Assembly: GCA_036518215.1 (NCBI GenBank)
Contig: DATDNP010000135.1
Coordinates: 1 to 31,192 of the forward strand
Length of the DNA stretch: 31,192 nt
Direction of reading: 5' to 3'
Source: CF-39 sp036518215
GTDB taxonomy: Bacteria; Chloroflexota; Limnocylindria; P2-11E
Below are positions 15,786-23,113 of this stretch, in pieces (position 1 is the first letter of the stretch; every line of letters begins with the position of its first letter). The notes beneath the pieces were generated by a model that made no database searches, was not told the DNA's origin, and was given only the letters and a program-made list of their open reading frames with translations. The translations under genes were made by a program, and so were the position numbers.

Positions 15786-16729
15786 GCGTGCGCACCCTTT
15801 GCATCGCGGCGCTCGTGCTCGCGTCCTGCGGCGCGGCGCTGCCAGCCGTCAGCCCGACGCCGCCGGGCGCGCCGCTCTCGATCGCCGAGCTGAAGTACCG
15901 CGTCATGGACGCCGGCGGCCGCATCGAGTTCTGCGATCCCGACTTCTATCCCATCGCGCGGACCGACGAGCGCGAGCTCGCGCAGCAGCACATCGGCGAG
16001 ATCCAGGCCGACGCGGACACGTACGCCGCGATCGCGAGCCGCGTCGGGACGGACGCGCTCGCGGTCTACCGCGACTGGAAGGCGCTCCGCGCGCTCGTGT
16101 TCGGGCAGCTCACCTTCGGCTCGCCGACCACGCCGCAGGTCTATCCGTTCTCGTACCGATCGACGGGATCCCCGACCGCGACCTCAGCCAAGTCGAGCGG
16201 AGTCCAGGTCGAGGGCAACGTCGGCATGTTCGGGAACGTGTCGATCACGAGGCGCACGACGGTCGGTCCGCTCAACTGCCCGATCTGTCTCGCACGGGGC
16301 ACGCGCATCGCGACGCCGACGGGCGACGTGGCCGTCGAGGACCTGCGCGTCGGCGACACGGTGTGGACGCAGGGCGAGCGGGGCGAGCGCGCCGCGGCGC
16401 CGCTCGTCGCGATCGGCTCGGCGCCGGTGCCGCCGACGCATGAGGTCGTCCATCTGGTCCTCGATGACGGACGCGACGTCCTCGTCTCGCCCGGCCATCC
16501 CACGGCGGACGGTCGTCACGCCGGCGATCTGCGGGCCGGCGACGCGCTCGACGGCGCGAGCGTCCTCAGCGCCGAGCTCGAGCCATACGGCGGCGGCGCC
16601 ACGTTCGACGTGCTGCCGGCCGGACCGACAGGAGCGTACTGGGCGAACGGGATCCTGCTCGGGAGCACGCTCGCGCGGCCTCAGCTGCCCACGAGCTCCT
16701 TCGTGAGGAACGCGACGATCCGTCCGTAG
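15782..16729 (+). CDS. Lipoprotein with C-terminal Hint (Hedgehog/intein) domain
   Basis: A 315-residue exported protein. Residues 1-16 are a signal with lipobox LASC (C16), and a Pro-rich linker follows. Residues ~33-165 form an N-terminal domain I do not recognise (IEFCDPDFYPIAR, YRDWKALRAL). The Hint domain begins at C169 (CLARGTRIATP), matching intein/Hog block A, continues VEDLRVGDTVWT, has the block-B-like SPGH with H239 and RAGDALDG, and ends GAYWANGILLGSTL. C169, the GT turn and H239 are what N-S acyl shift chemistry needs, so self-cleavage is plausible but unproven. The C-terminal HN of true inteins is absent (AN at 288-289). Overlaps the convergent S9 peptidase gene by 49 bases. Function unknown. 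Confidence 0.75.
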   Translation: MSVRTLCIAALVLASCGAALPAVSPTPPGAPLSIAELKYRVMDAGGRIEFCDPDFYPIARTDERELAQQHIGEIQADADTYAAIASRVGTDALAVYRDWKALRALVFGQLTFGSPTTPQVYPFSYRSTGSPTATSAKSSGVQVEGNVGMFGNVSITRRTTVGPLNCPICLARGTRIATPTGDVAVEDLRVGDTVWTQGERGERAAAPLVAIGSAPVPPTHEVVHLVLDDGRDVLVSPGHPTADGRHAGDLRAGDALDGASVLSAELEPYGGGATFDVLPAGPTGAYWANGILLGSTLARPQLPTSSFVRNATIRP

Positions 16730-18534
16730 GCGTCCTGTGCGTTCGCGCGTTTCGTGAAGCCGTGGCCCTCGTCGGGATACACGACGTACTCGACGCGACG
16801 GCCGAGCGCGCGGAGCTTCGCGACGACCTGATCCGACTCCGCCTGCGGGACGCGAGGGTCGTTCGATCCCTGGAGGATCAGCATCGGGCAGTGGACGTTC
16901 TCGATGTGCGTGATCGGAGACCGCTCGACGAGCCGTTCGCGATCCTTCGGGAGCTCACCGATCCAGCGCGCGAGGAAGCGTCGCCAGTTCGGCTGCGCGT
17001 TCTGGAGCATGGTGACGAGGTTCGCGACGCCGAAGACGTCGACGGCGCAGCGCCACACGTCGGGCAGCTGCGTGACACAGAGGAGCGTCGCGAACCCGCC
17101 GTATGAGCCGCCGTACACGGCGAGACGTTGCTGATCGAAGTCCCGCTGCGCCTGCATCCATCCGGTGACGGCACGGAGATCGCGCAGGTCGATCCCGCCC
17201 CAGTCCTTGTGGATCGCCGCCTGGTACGAGCGCCCGTAGCCGGTCGAGCCGTGGATGTTCGGGACGACGAGCGCGATGCCGCGGTCGATGAGCGCCGCGA
17301 GATGCATCGAATGCGGCGAGAACGCCGGGCGCGACTGCCCCTCCGGGCCGCCGTGCGGATAGAGGACCGCTGGATACGGCGCGCGCGCGTGCTGCGGCCG
17401 GTACACGAAGCACGGGATCGGTCCTTCGGGACCTTCGATGCGGACGAGCTCGGGCGCGACGAGCTCGCTCGACGGGACCGCGTACTCCGTCGTGAGGGCC
17501 AACCGCGCTTCGCCCGTCGCCGTGTCGAGCGTCCACACCTCCCACGGACTCGTCGCGGAGATGCGCACGTACGCGCCCATCGAGCCATCCGGCGTGAGCA
17601 CGACGTTCTCGCACACGCCGTCGAGGTCGCGCTCTTGGATCTGTCCACCGTCGACGCGCCACCGGAGCCTGGAGTAGCCGTCCTCGTTCACGCACCACAG
17701 CTGCGCGCGGCCATCCGCGGATGACGCGGCGAGCTCGACGTCCCAGCCTCCGCGGTCGATCGACTCGCGCGCGCCGGTCGTCGGGTCGAGCGCCGCGAGC
17801 CACAGGTGCTCGTCGTCGATGTCGGTGATCTCGACGACGCGGCCGTCGGCGAGCCAGCCGGCGGGCACGTGCGAGACGTCGTCGACATGCTCGGTGATCT
17901 CGCGCGATACGCCGGACGAGGGATCGACGACGAGGAGGTCCTGGGTGGTGTTGTCGAGCACGCGCATGACGAGCAGCTGCGACGCGTCGGGCGACCATCC
18001 GCCCACGACGTGCCACGCGGCACCCGTGAGGAGCGCGCGCTCTCCGCCGCCGGCGAGATCGGCGACGACGATGTCCATGTCGGTCGACGCGCGTGCGTTG
18101 CTCGAGAACGCGACGCGCGTGCCGTCGGGCGAGCTCGCGTTCCACGAGAGGAGCCGCTGGACCTTTCCCGCCGGATCGACGGAGAGCGGCGCCGTCGGCC
18201 CGTCGGGATGCCGCACGTAGAGCTGATGGAGCTCGGTCCCGCCCTTGTCCGCCGCGGCGATGAGCTCGCCGTTCCCGCTCCAGCAGAGGCTGCGCACCGC
18301 ATGCTCCGCGACGCTCACGGCGCGTTGCGGCGTGCCGCCGCCGACGGGGAGCGTCCACGCCTCGAACGTGCCCGCACCGCGATCGCTCACGACGGCGATC
18401 GACGCGCCGTCGGGCGAGAGCGCGATCGTCGAGCGGCACGCGAAGCGGCGCGTCGTGTGCGGGACGATGGCGATACGCTCGCGCGGCTCGAAGTCCGAGA
18501 GCGGGCGGGGCACGGACGCGATGTTACCTACCAT
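16681..18534 (-). CDS. S9-family prolyl oligopeptidase-like peptidase
   Basis: A 617-residue serine peptidase of family S9 (acylaminoacyl-peptidase/DPP-like). Residues ~35-345 are a beta-propeller with repeated SPDGxxIA/VAF blades, which gates access to the active site. The alpha/beta-hydrolase domain follows with YPHGGPEGQ (oxyanion loop), GGSYGGF (nucleophile S477), SNDPRVP (D559) and DEGHGF (H591). No signal peptide is seen, so it is probably cytoplasmic, trimming short or N-acylated peptides. Start ATG 18534 overlaps the divergent hydrolase's preferred start by 14 bases; GTG 18513 is an alternative. Catalytic residues are complete. Confidence 0.92.
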   Translation of the reverse strand: MVGNIASVPRPLSDFEPRERIAIVPHTTRRFACRSTIALSPDGASIAVVSDRGAGTFEAWTLPVGGGTPQRAVSVAEHAVRSLCWSGNGELIAAADKGGTELHQLYVRHPDGPTAPLSVDPAGKVQRLLSWNASSPDGTRVAFSSNARASTDMDIVVADLAGGGERALLTGAAWHVVGGWSPDASQLLVMRVLDNTTQDLLVVDPSSGVSREITEHVDDVSHVPAGWLADGRVVEITDIDDEHLWLAALDPTTGARESIDRGGWDVELAASSADGRAQLWCVNEDGYSRLRWRVDGGQIQERDLDGVCENVVLTPDGSMGAYVRISATSPWEVWTLDTATGEARLALTTEYAVPSSELVAPELVRIEGPEGPIPCFVYRPQHARAPYPAVLYPHGGPEGQSRPAFSPHSMHLAALIDRGIALVVPNIHGSTGYGRSYQAAIHKDWGGIDLRDLRAVTGWMQAQRDFDQQRLAVYGGSYGGFATLLCVTQLPDVWRCAVDVFGVANLVTMLQNAQPNWRRFLARWIGELPKDRERLVERSPITHIENVHCPMLILQGSNDPRVPQAESDQVVAKLRALGRRVEYVVYPDEGHGFTKRANAQDAYGRIVAFLTKELVGS

Positions 18535-19243
18535 CGCGAGCGTGAGGCTGCTCGAGCTCGGGATCGCGCGACCCGAGCATCCGATCGCGACCGCGATCTT
18601 CTGTCATGGATTCCCGGGTACGAACCTCAACATGCCGCTCGCCAACGCGCTCGGCGCTCGTGGCGTTCGCACCGTCCTCTTCCGCTACACCGGCGTCGAC
18701 GAAGCCGGTCCGTGGACCTTCGATCGCTCCGCGCTCGACGCGGCGACCGTGCTGCGTGACGCGCGCAGCGCCGGTCCGGCGCCGATCATCGCGCTCGGAT
18801 ACAGCATGGGCGCGTTGCACGTCACACGCGCGATCGCGCGTGACGGGACGCTCGCCGACCTGCTCGTGCTGCTCGGTCCGGTGCTGTCGCTCGCGACGTT
18901 CCGCGCCCAGCTCGCCGCCAGCGGCAGCAGCGTCGAGCGATTCATGAGCGAGGGACGTGCGCTCCTCGACGCCAACGCGACCGACCGCATCGCGCAGTAC
19001 GAGCGGCTCGAGCGCGCGGACCAGCCGAGCGATCTCCTCCACACGTTCGCCATCCCCACCCTGCTCGTGCTCGGCACCGCCGACAGCGTCGTATCCGCCG
19101 CCGACGTGCCGGCCGCCGTCGCGAACATGCCCGACGCCGTGGCGCTCCTGGTGAACGACGACCACGAGTACGCGCGCACGGCCGATCGGATCGCGGACGC
19201 GGTCGTGTCGTGGGCGCGCTCGAAGGCGACGCGGCCCACCTAG
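18521..19243 (+). CDS. Alpha/beta hydrolase
   Basis: A 240-residue alpha/beta-hydrolase-fold protein. FCHGFPGTN is the oxyanion-loop region, GYSMGA (residues 93-98) the nucleophile elbow with S95, GTADSVV holds the acid D188, and NDDHEY carries H215. No lid domain of note and no signal peptide. It is closest in look to the small dienelactone-hydrolase/YqiA-like esterases; substrate unknown. The ATG at 18521 has a purine-rich GGGCGGGG upstream. GTG 18541 is an alternative that would avoid overlap with the divergent peptidase. The stop shares CTAG with that of the convergent DUF72 gene. Confidence 0.85.
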   Translation: MLPTIASVRLLELGIARPEHPIATAIFCHGFPGTNLNMPLANALGARGVRTVLFRYTGVDEAGPWTFDRSALDAATVLRDARSAGPAPIIALGYSMGALHVTRAIARDGTLADLLVLLGPVLSLATFRAQLAASGSSVERFMSEGRALLDANATDRIAQYERLERADQPSDLLHTFAIPTLLVLGTADSVVSAADVPAAVANMPDAVALLVNDDHEYARTADRIADAVVSWARSKATRPT

Positions 19244-20166
19244 TCGCGTCGCTTGGCGAGCATCTCCGCGAGATCTTCGGCGTTGCGCACGGCCTTGTCG
19301 CCGTAGCAGTTGTTCATGAGCAGGTGGACCTCGTCGGCCTCGTCCGCGAGGCGCTGGATCTTCGGCATCCAGCCCGCGAGCTCGCGCTTCGAATACAGAT
19401 AGTCGAAGCGCTCCGCTGCGGTGAGCCCGGGCTTCTTCCAGTTCTCGGCGTTCCGTCCGTGGAAGCGCACGATCGCGAGCGGCGCCGTCGCCGCTGCGAC
19501 GGGCGGAATCGATGACGGGAAGCCCTGCGGCTCGTCCACGGAGACGTACGCGAGGCCGTGCTCGCGGAGGAATGCGAGCGTCTCCTTCTGATTGCGCTCC
19601 TCCATCCAGGTGCGGTTGCGGAACTCGACGGCGAGGGTGTCGTCCGGCAGCAGCTCGCGCGCGCGCACGATCTCGTCCTTGTTCTTCGACGCGATCGGGA
19701 ACCAGTCGGGGTACTGCAGCAGGATCGCGCCGAGCTTCCCCGCCTTCCGGAGCGGCTCGAGCCCGATCCAGAAGCGGCGGTAGATCTCCTCGATGGTGTC
19801 CTTCGGGAGATCCTTCGGGTAGACGCGCCGCTTCGCCGCGGCCTCCTTCGGAAGCGCCTCGCGGATCTCCTTCGGGAGCCGCTTCGGATCCGTCGGGTGC
19901 GTCGTGATCGTCCCGAACGCCTTGAAGTTCATCGTGAAGTCGTCGGGCGTCCGTTCCACCCAGAGCTTCGCCTGCTCCGGCGCGGGGATCGCGTAGTACG
20001 AGGCGTCGTTCTCGACGAGCGGGAAGCGCTCGGAGTAATACCGCAGCCGCTCATCCGGCTTCTTCGCGACATCCGCTGGATACCAGCCGCTCTCGAGCAG
20101 CGTCGGGTCGGTCCACGAGCACGTCCCGACCTTCATCGCGGTCTTGGCGCGCTTCTTCGGTGTCAT
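19240..20166 (-). CDS. DUF72 (YecE-like) protein
   Basis: A 308-residue TIM-barrel-like protein of the DUF72/YecE family. Family marks: VGTCSWTDP at the start, YYSERFPLVENDASYYAIP, a KAFGTITTHP strand, LQYPDWF, DTLAVEFRNRTW, VSVDEP, IVRFHGRN and LLMNNCYGDKAVRNA. The biochemical role is not settled; the fold resembles Xyl-isomerase/sugar-phosphate barrels. ATG 20166 is used; Met at 20136 (MKVGTCSW) is closer to the usual family start, and the extra ten residues are basic. It lies 36 bases downstream of the WecA-like gene on the same strand. Confidence 0.93.
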   Translation of the reverse strand: MTPKKRAKTAMKVGTCSWTDPTLLESGWYPADVAKKPDERLRYYSERFPLVENDASYYAIPAPEQAKLWVERTPDDFTMNFKAFGTITTHPTDPKRLPKEIREALPKEAAAKRRVYPKDLPKDTIEEIYRRFWIGLEPLRKAGKLGAILLQYPDWFPIASKNKDEIVRARELLPDDTLAVEFRNRTWMEERNQKETLAFLREHGLAYVSVDEPQGFPSSIPPVAAATAPLAIVRFHGRNAENWKKPGLTAAERFDYLYSKRELAGWMPKIQRLADEADEVHLLMNNCYGDKAVRNAEDLAEMLAKRRD

Positions 20167-20202
20167 CGCGAACGAGTGTGCGCCCCTGCGCGCACGCCGC
20201 GC

Positions 20203-21297
20203 CTAGAAGCGGTCGGCTTCCTCCGCGTACACGGTCGCATCGAGCTGCTCCGCCTTCGGGGAGCGCTGCGCGAGCACGACGACGACGACGCCGAAGACGA
20301 GGACGGCGCCGACGAACGTCAGCACCTGCGTCGTGCCGCTCGTGAGGATCGCGAGCGCGCCGAACCCGAGCGTGAGCGCATAGATCAGGAGCACCGCCTG
20401 CGCGTGCGAGAGACCGACGTCGAGAAGGCGGTGGTGGAAGTGGCCCCGGTCCGGCGCGAACGGCGGCTGGCCCTGCAGCACGCGCCGCAGGAGCACGTAG
20501 AAGGTGTCGATGATGGGCACGCCGAGCACGAGCAGCGCGGCCGCGACCTTCGCGGTGCCGAAGATCGAGAGCACCGCGAGCATCGTCCCGACGAACACGA
20601 CACCGGTCGATCCCATGAAGAGCCGCGCCGGATGGAAGTTGAACAGCAGGAATCCGATCGTGGCACCGGCGAGCGAGAACGCCATCCACGCGACGAACGG
20701 CTCCGACACCTGCGGCAGCAGCGCGATCGCGCCGAGCGTCGCGGCGGCGATCGCCGAGACGCCGGCGGCGAGACCGTCGAGCCCGTCGATGAAGTTGAGC
20801 GCGACGTTCATCCCGACGATCCAGAAGAACGTGAATGCGACCGCGAGCGGCAGCGCGAGCTCGGTGAGCCCGCCGCCGAACGGGTCGTAGACGAAGTCGA
20901 TGCGTATCCCGGCGCCGACGATGATCGCGGCGACGAGGAGCAGCCCGAGGAACTGCCATCGCGCGCGGAGCTCGAGCGCGTCGTCGAGGAACCCGAGCGT
21001 CATGCCGAGCAGCGCGGCCAGAGCGGTAAGGGTGAAGCGCGAAGATCGCACCTCGTCGGGAATGAGGAAGGGTCGGCCCGCGTAGCGGTCGACCGCCCAG
21101 AACGCCAGGATCGTGAGGCCGAAGGCGATGGCGATGGCGAGCCCGCCGGGTCGCGCGATCGGACGCGGATGCCGCCGGCGCCCTCCCGGGATGTCGAGCA
21201 TCCCGAAGCGCTCAGCGAGACGACCGATGAGCGGGGTGATGGCTGCGGCGAGGAGGAAGGCGAGCAGCGCAGAGCCAGCGAAGAGCACGGTGGTCAT
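20203..21297 (-). CDS. WecA/TagO/MraY-family glycosyl-1-phosphate transferase
   Basis: A 364-residue polytopic enzyme that moves a sugar-1-phosphate, probably GlcNAc-1-P, from UDP to undecaprenyl phosphate, the first step of many cell-surface glycans. Catalytic motifs: FLDDAL (D105-D106), NFIDGLDGLAAG (168-179) and GHFHHRLLD (H286, H288, H289), the last typical of WecA/TagO rather than MraY. About ten to eleven hydrophobic helices are visible. ATG 21297 was chosen over an upstream in-frame start because it begins at the first helix. The 12-mer GTATCGTGCCGG lies 8 bases before this ATG. It could feed the WecG/TagA and O-antigen-ligase-like proteins at the window's left end (inference). Confidence 0.92.
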   Translation of the reverse strand: MTTVLFAGSALLAFLLAAAITPLIGRLAERFGMLDIPGGRRRHPRPIARPGGLAIAIAFGLTILAFWAVDRYAGRPFLIPDEVRSSRFTLTALAALLGMTLGFLDDALELRARWQFLGLLLVAAIIVGAGIRIDFVYDPFGGGLTELALPLAVAFTFFWIVGMNVALNFIDGLDGLAAGVSAIAAATLGAIALLPQVSEPFVAWMAFSLAGATIGFLLFNFHPARLFMGSTGVVFVGTMLAVLSIFGTAKVAAALLVLGVPIIDTFYVLLRRVLQGQPPFAPDRGHFHHRLLDVGLSHAQAVLLIYALTLGFGALAILTSGTTQVLTFVGAVLVFGVVVVVLAQRSPKAEQLDATVYAEEADRF

Positions 21298-21305
21298 GGG
21301 TACAT

Positions 21306-21317
21306 CCGGCACGATAC
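21306..21317 (-). promoter_or_regulatory. Mirrored dodecamer, copy before the wecA-like gene
   Basis: GTATCGTGCCGG on the minus strand ends exactly 8 bases before ATG 21297. It matches 11 of 12 bases of the copy at 21412-21423 on the other strand. TATCGT inside it may serve as a -10 hexamer. Confidence 0.4.
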
Positions 21318-21411
21318 CGCCGGGTGCACGGACCGTTCCACCGTCCGCCTGGCATCCAGCCACCTCAGGACGTCCTCAGCGGCGGCGTTTGCCGTCGGTG
21401 GACGCACCGGC

Positions 21412-21423
21412 GTATCGTCCCGG
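21412..21423 (+). promoter_or_regulatory. Mirrored dodecamer, copy before tetR; overlaps a possible operator
   Basis: GTATCGTCCCGG ends exactly 8 bases before ATG 21432. TTGCCG at 21389-21394 stands 18 bases upstream of its TATCGT, a possible -35/-10 pair. The copy is also the left part of GTATC-N10-GATAC (21412-21431), a 20-base inverted repeat suited to a TetR dimer. Confidence 0.4.
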
Positions 21424-21431
21424 CCTGATAC

Positions 21432-22106
21432 ATGAAACAGCATTCAGGTTCTGAGGCCCGCATCGCGAAGCAAAGCGAGCGCGGCAGCGGCCGCCGGATG
21501 GCGCTCATCCCCCTCCCCGTCACATCACGCGGTCAACGCACACGACAGAAGCTCCTCGACGCCGCGGAGACGGTGTTCGGCGAGCTCGGATACCACAACG
21601 CCGGCATCGTCGAGATCACGCAGCGCGCCGACGTCGCGCTCGGGACGTTCTACCTCTACTTCCCCGACAAGCGCTCCGTCTTCGCCGATCTCGTCCGCAC
21701 CCTGAACTCGCGTCTGCGCCGCACGATCAGCGAGCGCATACGCGGGATCGACGACCGCCTCGAGCAGGAGGTCGTCGGGTTCGAGACCTTCTTCGAGTTC
21801 GTGCGCAAGCACCGCAACCTGTACCGCGTGATCCTCCAAGCCGAGACGGTCGACGAGGATCTCTACCGCTGGCACTACGAGACGCTCGCGGACGGCTACG
21901 TGCGCGGGCTGCGGAGCGCCCAGGCCGCCGGCCAGGTGCGCGACGATCTCGACGCCGAGACGCTCGCGTACACGCTCATGGGCATGGCCGAGGCGCTCGG
22001 CTACCGCTACGTCCTGTGGGACGGGAAGCTGCCCCCGGCCGCCGCCCGGCGCACGATCCGCTCCTTCCTCGAGGGCGGGATGCGCCCGCGAAAGGCGCGA
22101 CGATGA
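21432..22106 (+). CDS. TetR-family transcriptional regulator
   Basis: A 224-residue TetR/AcrR repressor. The helix-turn-helix domain spans residues ~34-85 (TRQKLLDAAETVFGELGY, then VALGTFYLYFPDKRSVFADL with the GTFYxYFxxK signature). The C-terminal helical domain binds an effector, unknown here. Start ATG 21432 is favoured by the upstream dodecamer; ATG 21498 would skip 22 residues and keep the DNA-binding domain. Its TGA overlaps the ATG of the KAS III-like gene, so it is the first cistron of the ten-gene cluster. By position it probably represses its own operon and responds to the imported compound or its CoA ester. Confidence 0.92.
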   Translation: MKQHSGSEARIAKQSERGSGRRMALIPLPVTSRGQRTRQKLLDAAETVFGELGYHNAGIVEITQRADVALGTFYLYFPDKRSVFADLVRTLNSRLRRTISERIRGIDDRLEQEVVGFETFFEFVRKHRNLYRVILQAETVDEDLYRWHYETLADGYVRGLRSAQAAGQVRDDLDAETLAYTLMGMAEALGYRYVLWDGKLPPAAARRTIRSFLEGGMRPRKARR

Positions 22107-23113
22107 CGGTCGTCGGCATCGTCGACGTCTGCGCATACTCACCGGCAGGCTTTCAGACCGCGGACGAGATGGCGACGCTGTCGGGCATCCCCGCGAACGT
22201 CATACGGGACAAGTTCGGGCTCGAAGGGAAGCACATCGCAGCGGCCGACGAGCACGTGTCCGTGCTCGCGGCGAAGGCCGCGGCGCCGATCCTCGCGAAG
22301 CACGCGGGGAAGCTCGACGCGCTCCTCTACATGGGGAGCCCGCACCGCGACTTTCCCGTGTGGAGCGCAGGCCCAAAGGTGCAGCAGCTGCTCGGCGAAC
22401 GCGCCGCGGGCTCGCTCGCCTTCGACGTCCAGGGCGTCTCGGCGGGGACGCCGATCGCGATGCAGGTCGCGAAGGGGCTGATCTGCGGGAACGACCGCAT
22501 CCACCAGGTCATGCTCGCCGGCGGCTCGCGCGAGCACGATCTCATCGACTATCAGAACGAGCGCTCGCGCTTCATGTTCAACTTCGGCGCCGGGGGCGCC
22601 GCGATCCTGATGCGCCGCGACCACCCGGAGAACCACGTGCTCGAGACGGCCGGGTTCACCGACGGATCGTTCGCCGACGACGTCATGGTCCCGGCCGGCG
22701 GCTCGCGCGAGCCGGCGTCGGAACGGACGGTGCGCGAGCGCCGGCATTCGCTCGACGTGCGCGACCCCGCCGAGATGAAGCGGCGCCTCGACCCGGTGAC
22801 CGCGGATCGCTTCGTCGCGGTCGCGACCGAGGCGGTGGAGCGCAGCGGCTATCGCGTCTCGGACATCCGGGTCCTGCTGCCGATCCACACGAAGCGAAGC
22901 CTCTTCGACCAGGTGCGCACGCGGCTCGGTGTCCCCGAGGAGCGGTGCGTCTACCTCTCCGATCACGGCCACATGTCCGCGATCGATCCGCTCATGGGCC
23001 TGTACCGAGCGCGAGAGCGCGGGCTCCTGCACGACGGAGACATCGTCGTGATGCTGGCCGCCGGTACGGGCTACTCGTGGGCGGCGACGGCGATCCGGTG
23101 GGGTCGCGCATGA
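22103..23113 (+). CDS. KAS III (FabH)-like thiolase-fold protein with Ser-His-His active site
   Basis: A 336-residue thiolase-superfamily protein with the FabH layout. Aligned by eye, AFDVQGVSAG (106-115) matches FabH's AFDVxxACAG, placing Ser at position 113 where the acylated Cys should be. IHTKRSLFDQV gives H262, matching the FabH His. DHGHMSAIDP puts H290 where the FabH Asn sits. The Cys-His-Asn triad is thus Ser-His-His. Serine replaces Cys in the KAS III-like acyltransferase DpsC, so activity without Cys is possible. A plain FabH housekeeping role is unlikely given its place between a TetR gene and an acyl-CoA ligase. Coupled at both ends by ATGA overlaps. Confidence 0.8.
   Translation: MTVVGIVDVCAYSPAGFQTADEMATLSGIPANVIRDKFGLEGKHIAAADEHVSVLAAKAAAPILAKHAGKLDALLYMGSPHRDFPVWSAGPKVQQLLGERAAGSLAFDVQGVSAGTPIAMQVAKGLICGNDRIHQVMLAGGSREHDLIDYQNERSRFMFNFGAGGAAILMRRDHPENHVLETAGFTDGSFADDVMVPAGGSREPASERTVRERRHSLDVRDPAEMKRRLDPVTADRFVAVATEAVERSGYRVSDIRVLLPIHTKRSLFDQVRTRLGVPEERCVYLSDHGHMSAIDPLMGLYRARERGLLHDGDIVVMLAAGTGYSWAATAIRWGRA

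Noticed and set aside
19558..21435. Long + strand frame (about 625 codons) opposite the DUF72 and WecA-like genes
   Set aside because: Low-complexity charged product, no domain, fully antisense to two recognisable proteins.
22103..23113. Ordinary FabH for fatty acid initiation
   Set aside because: The nucleophile Cys and the Asn are replaced, and no other fab or acyl-carrier gene is nearby.
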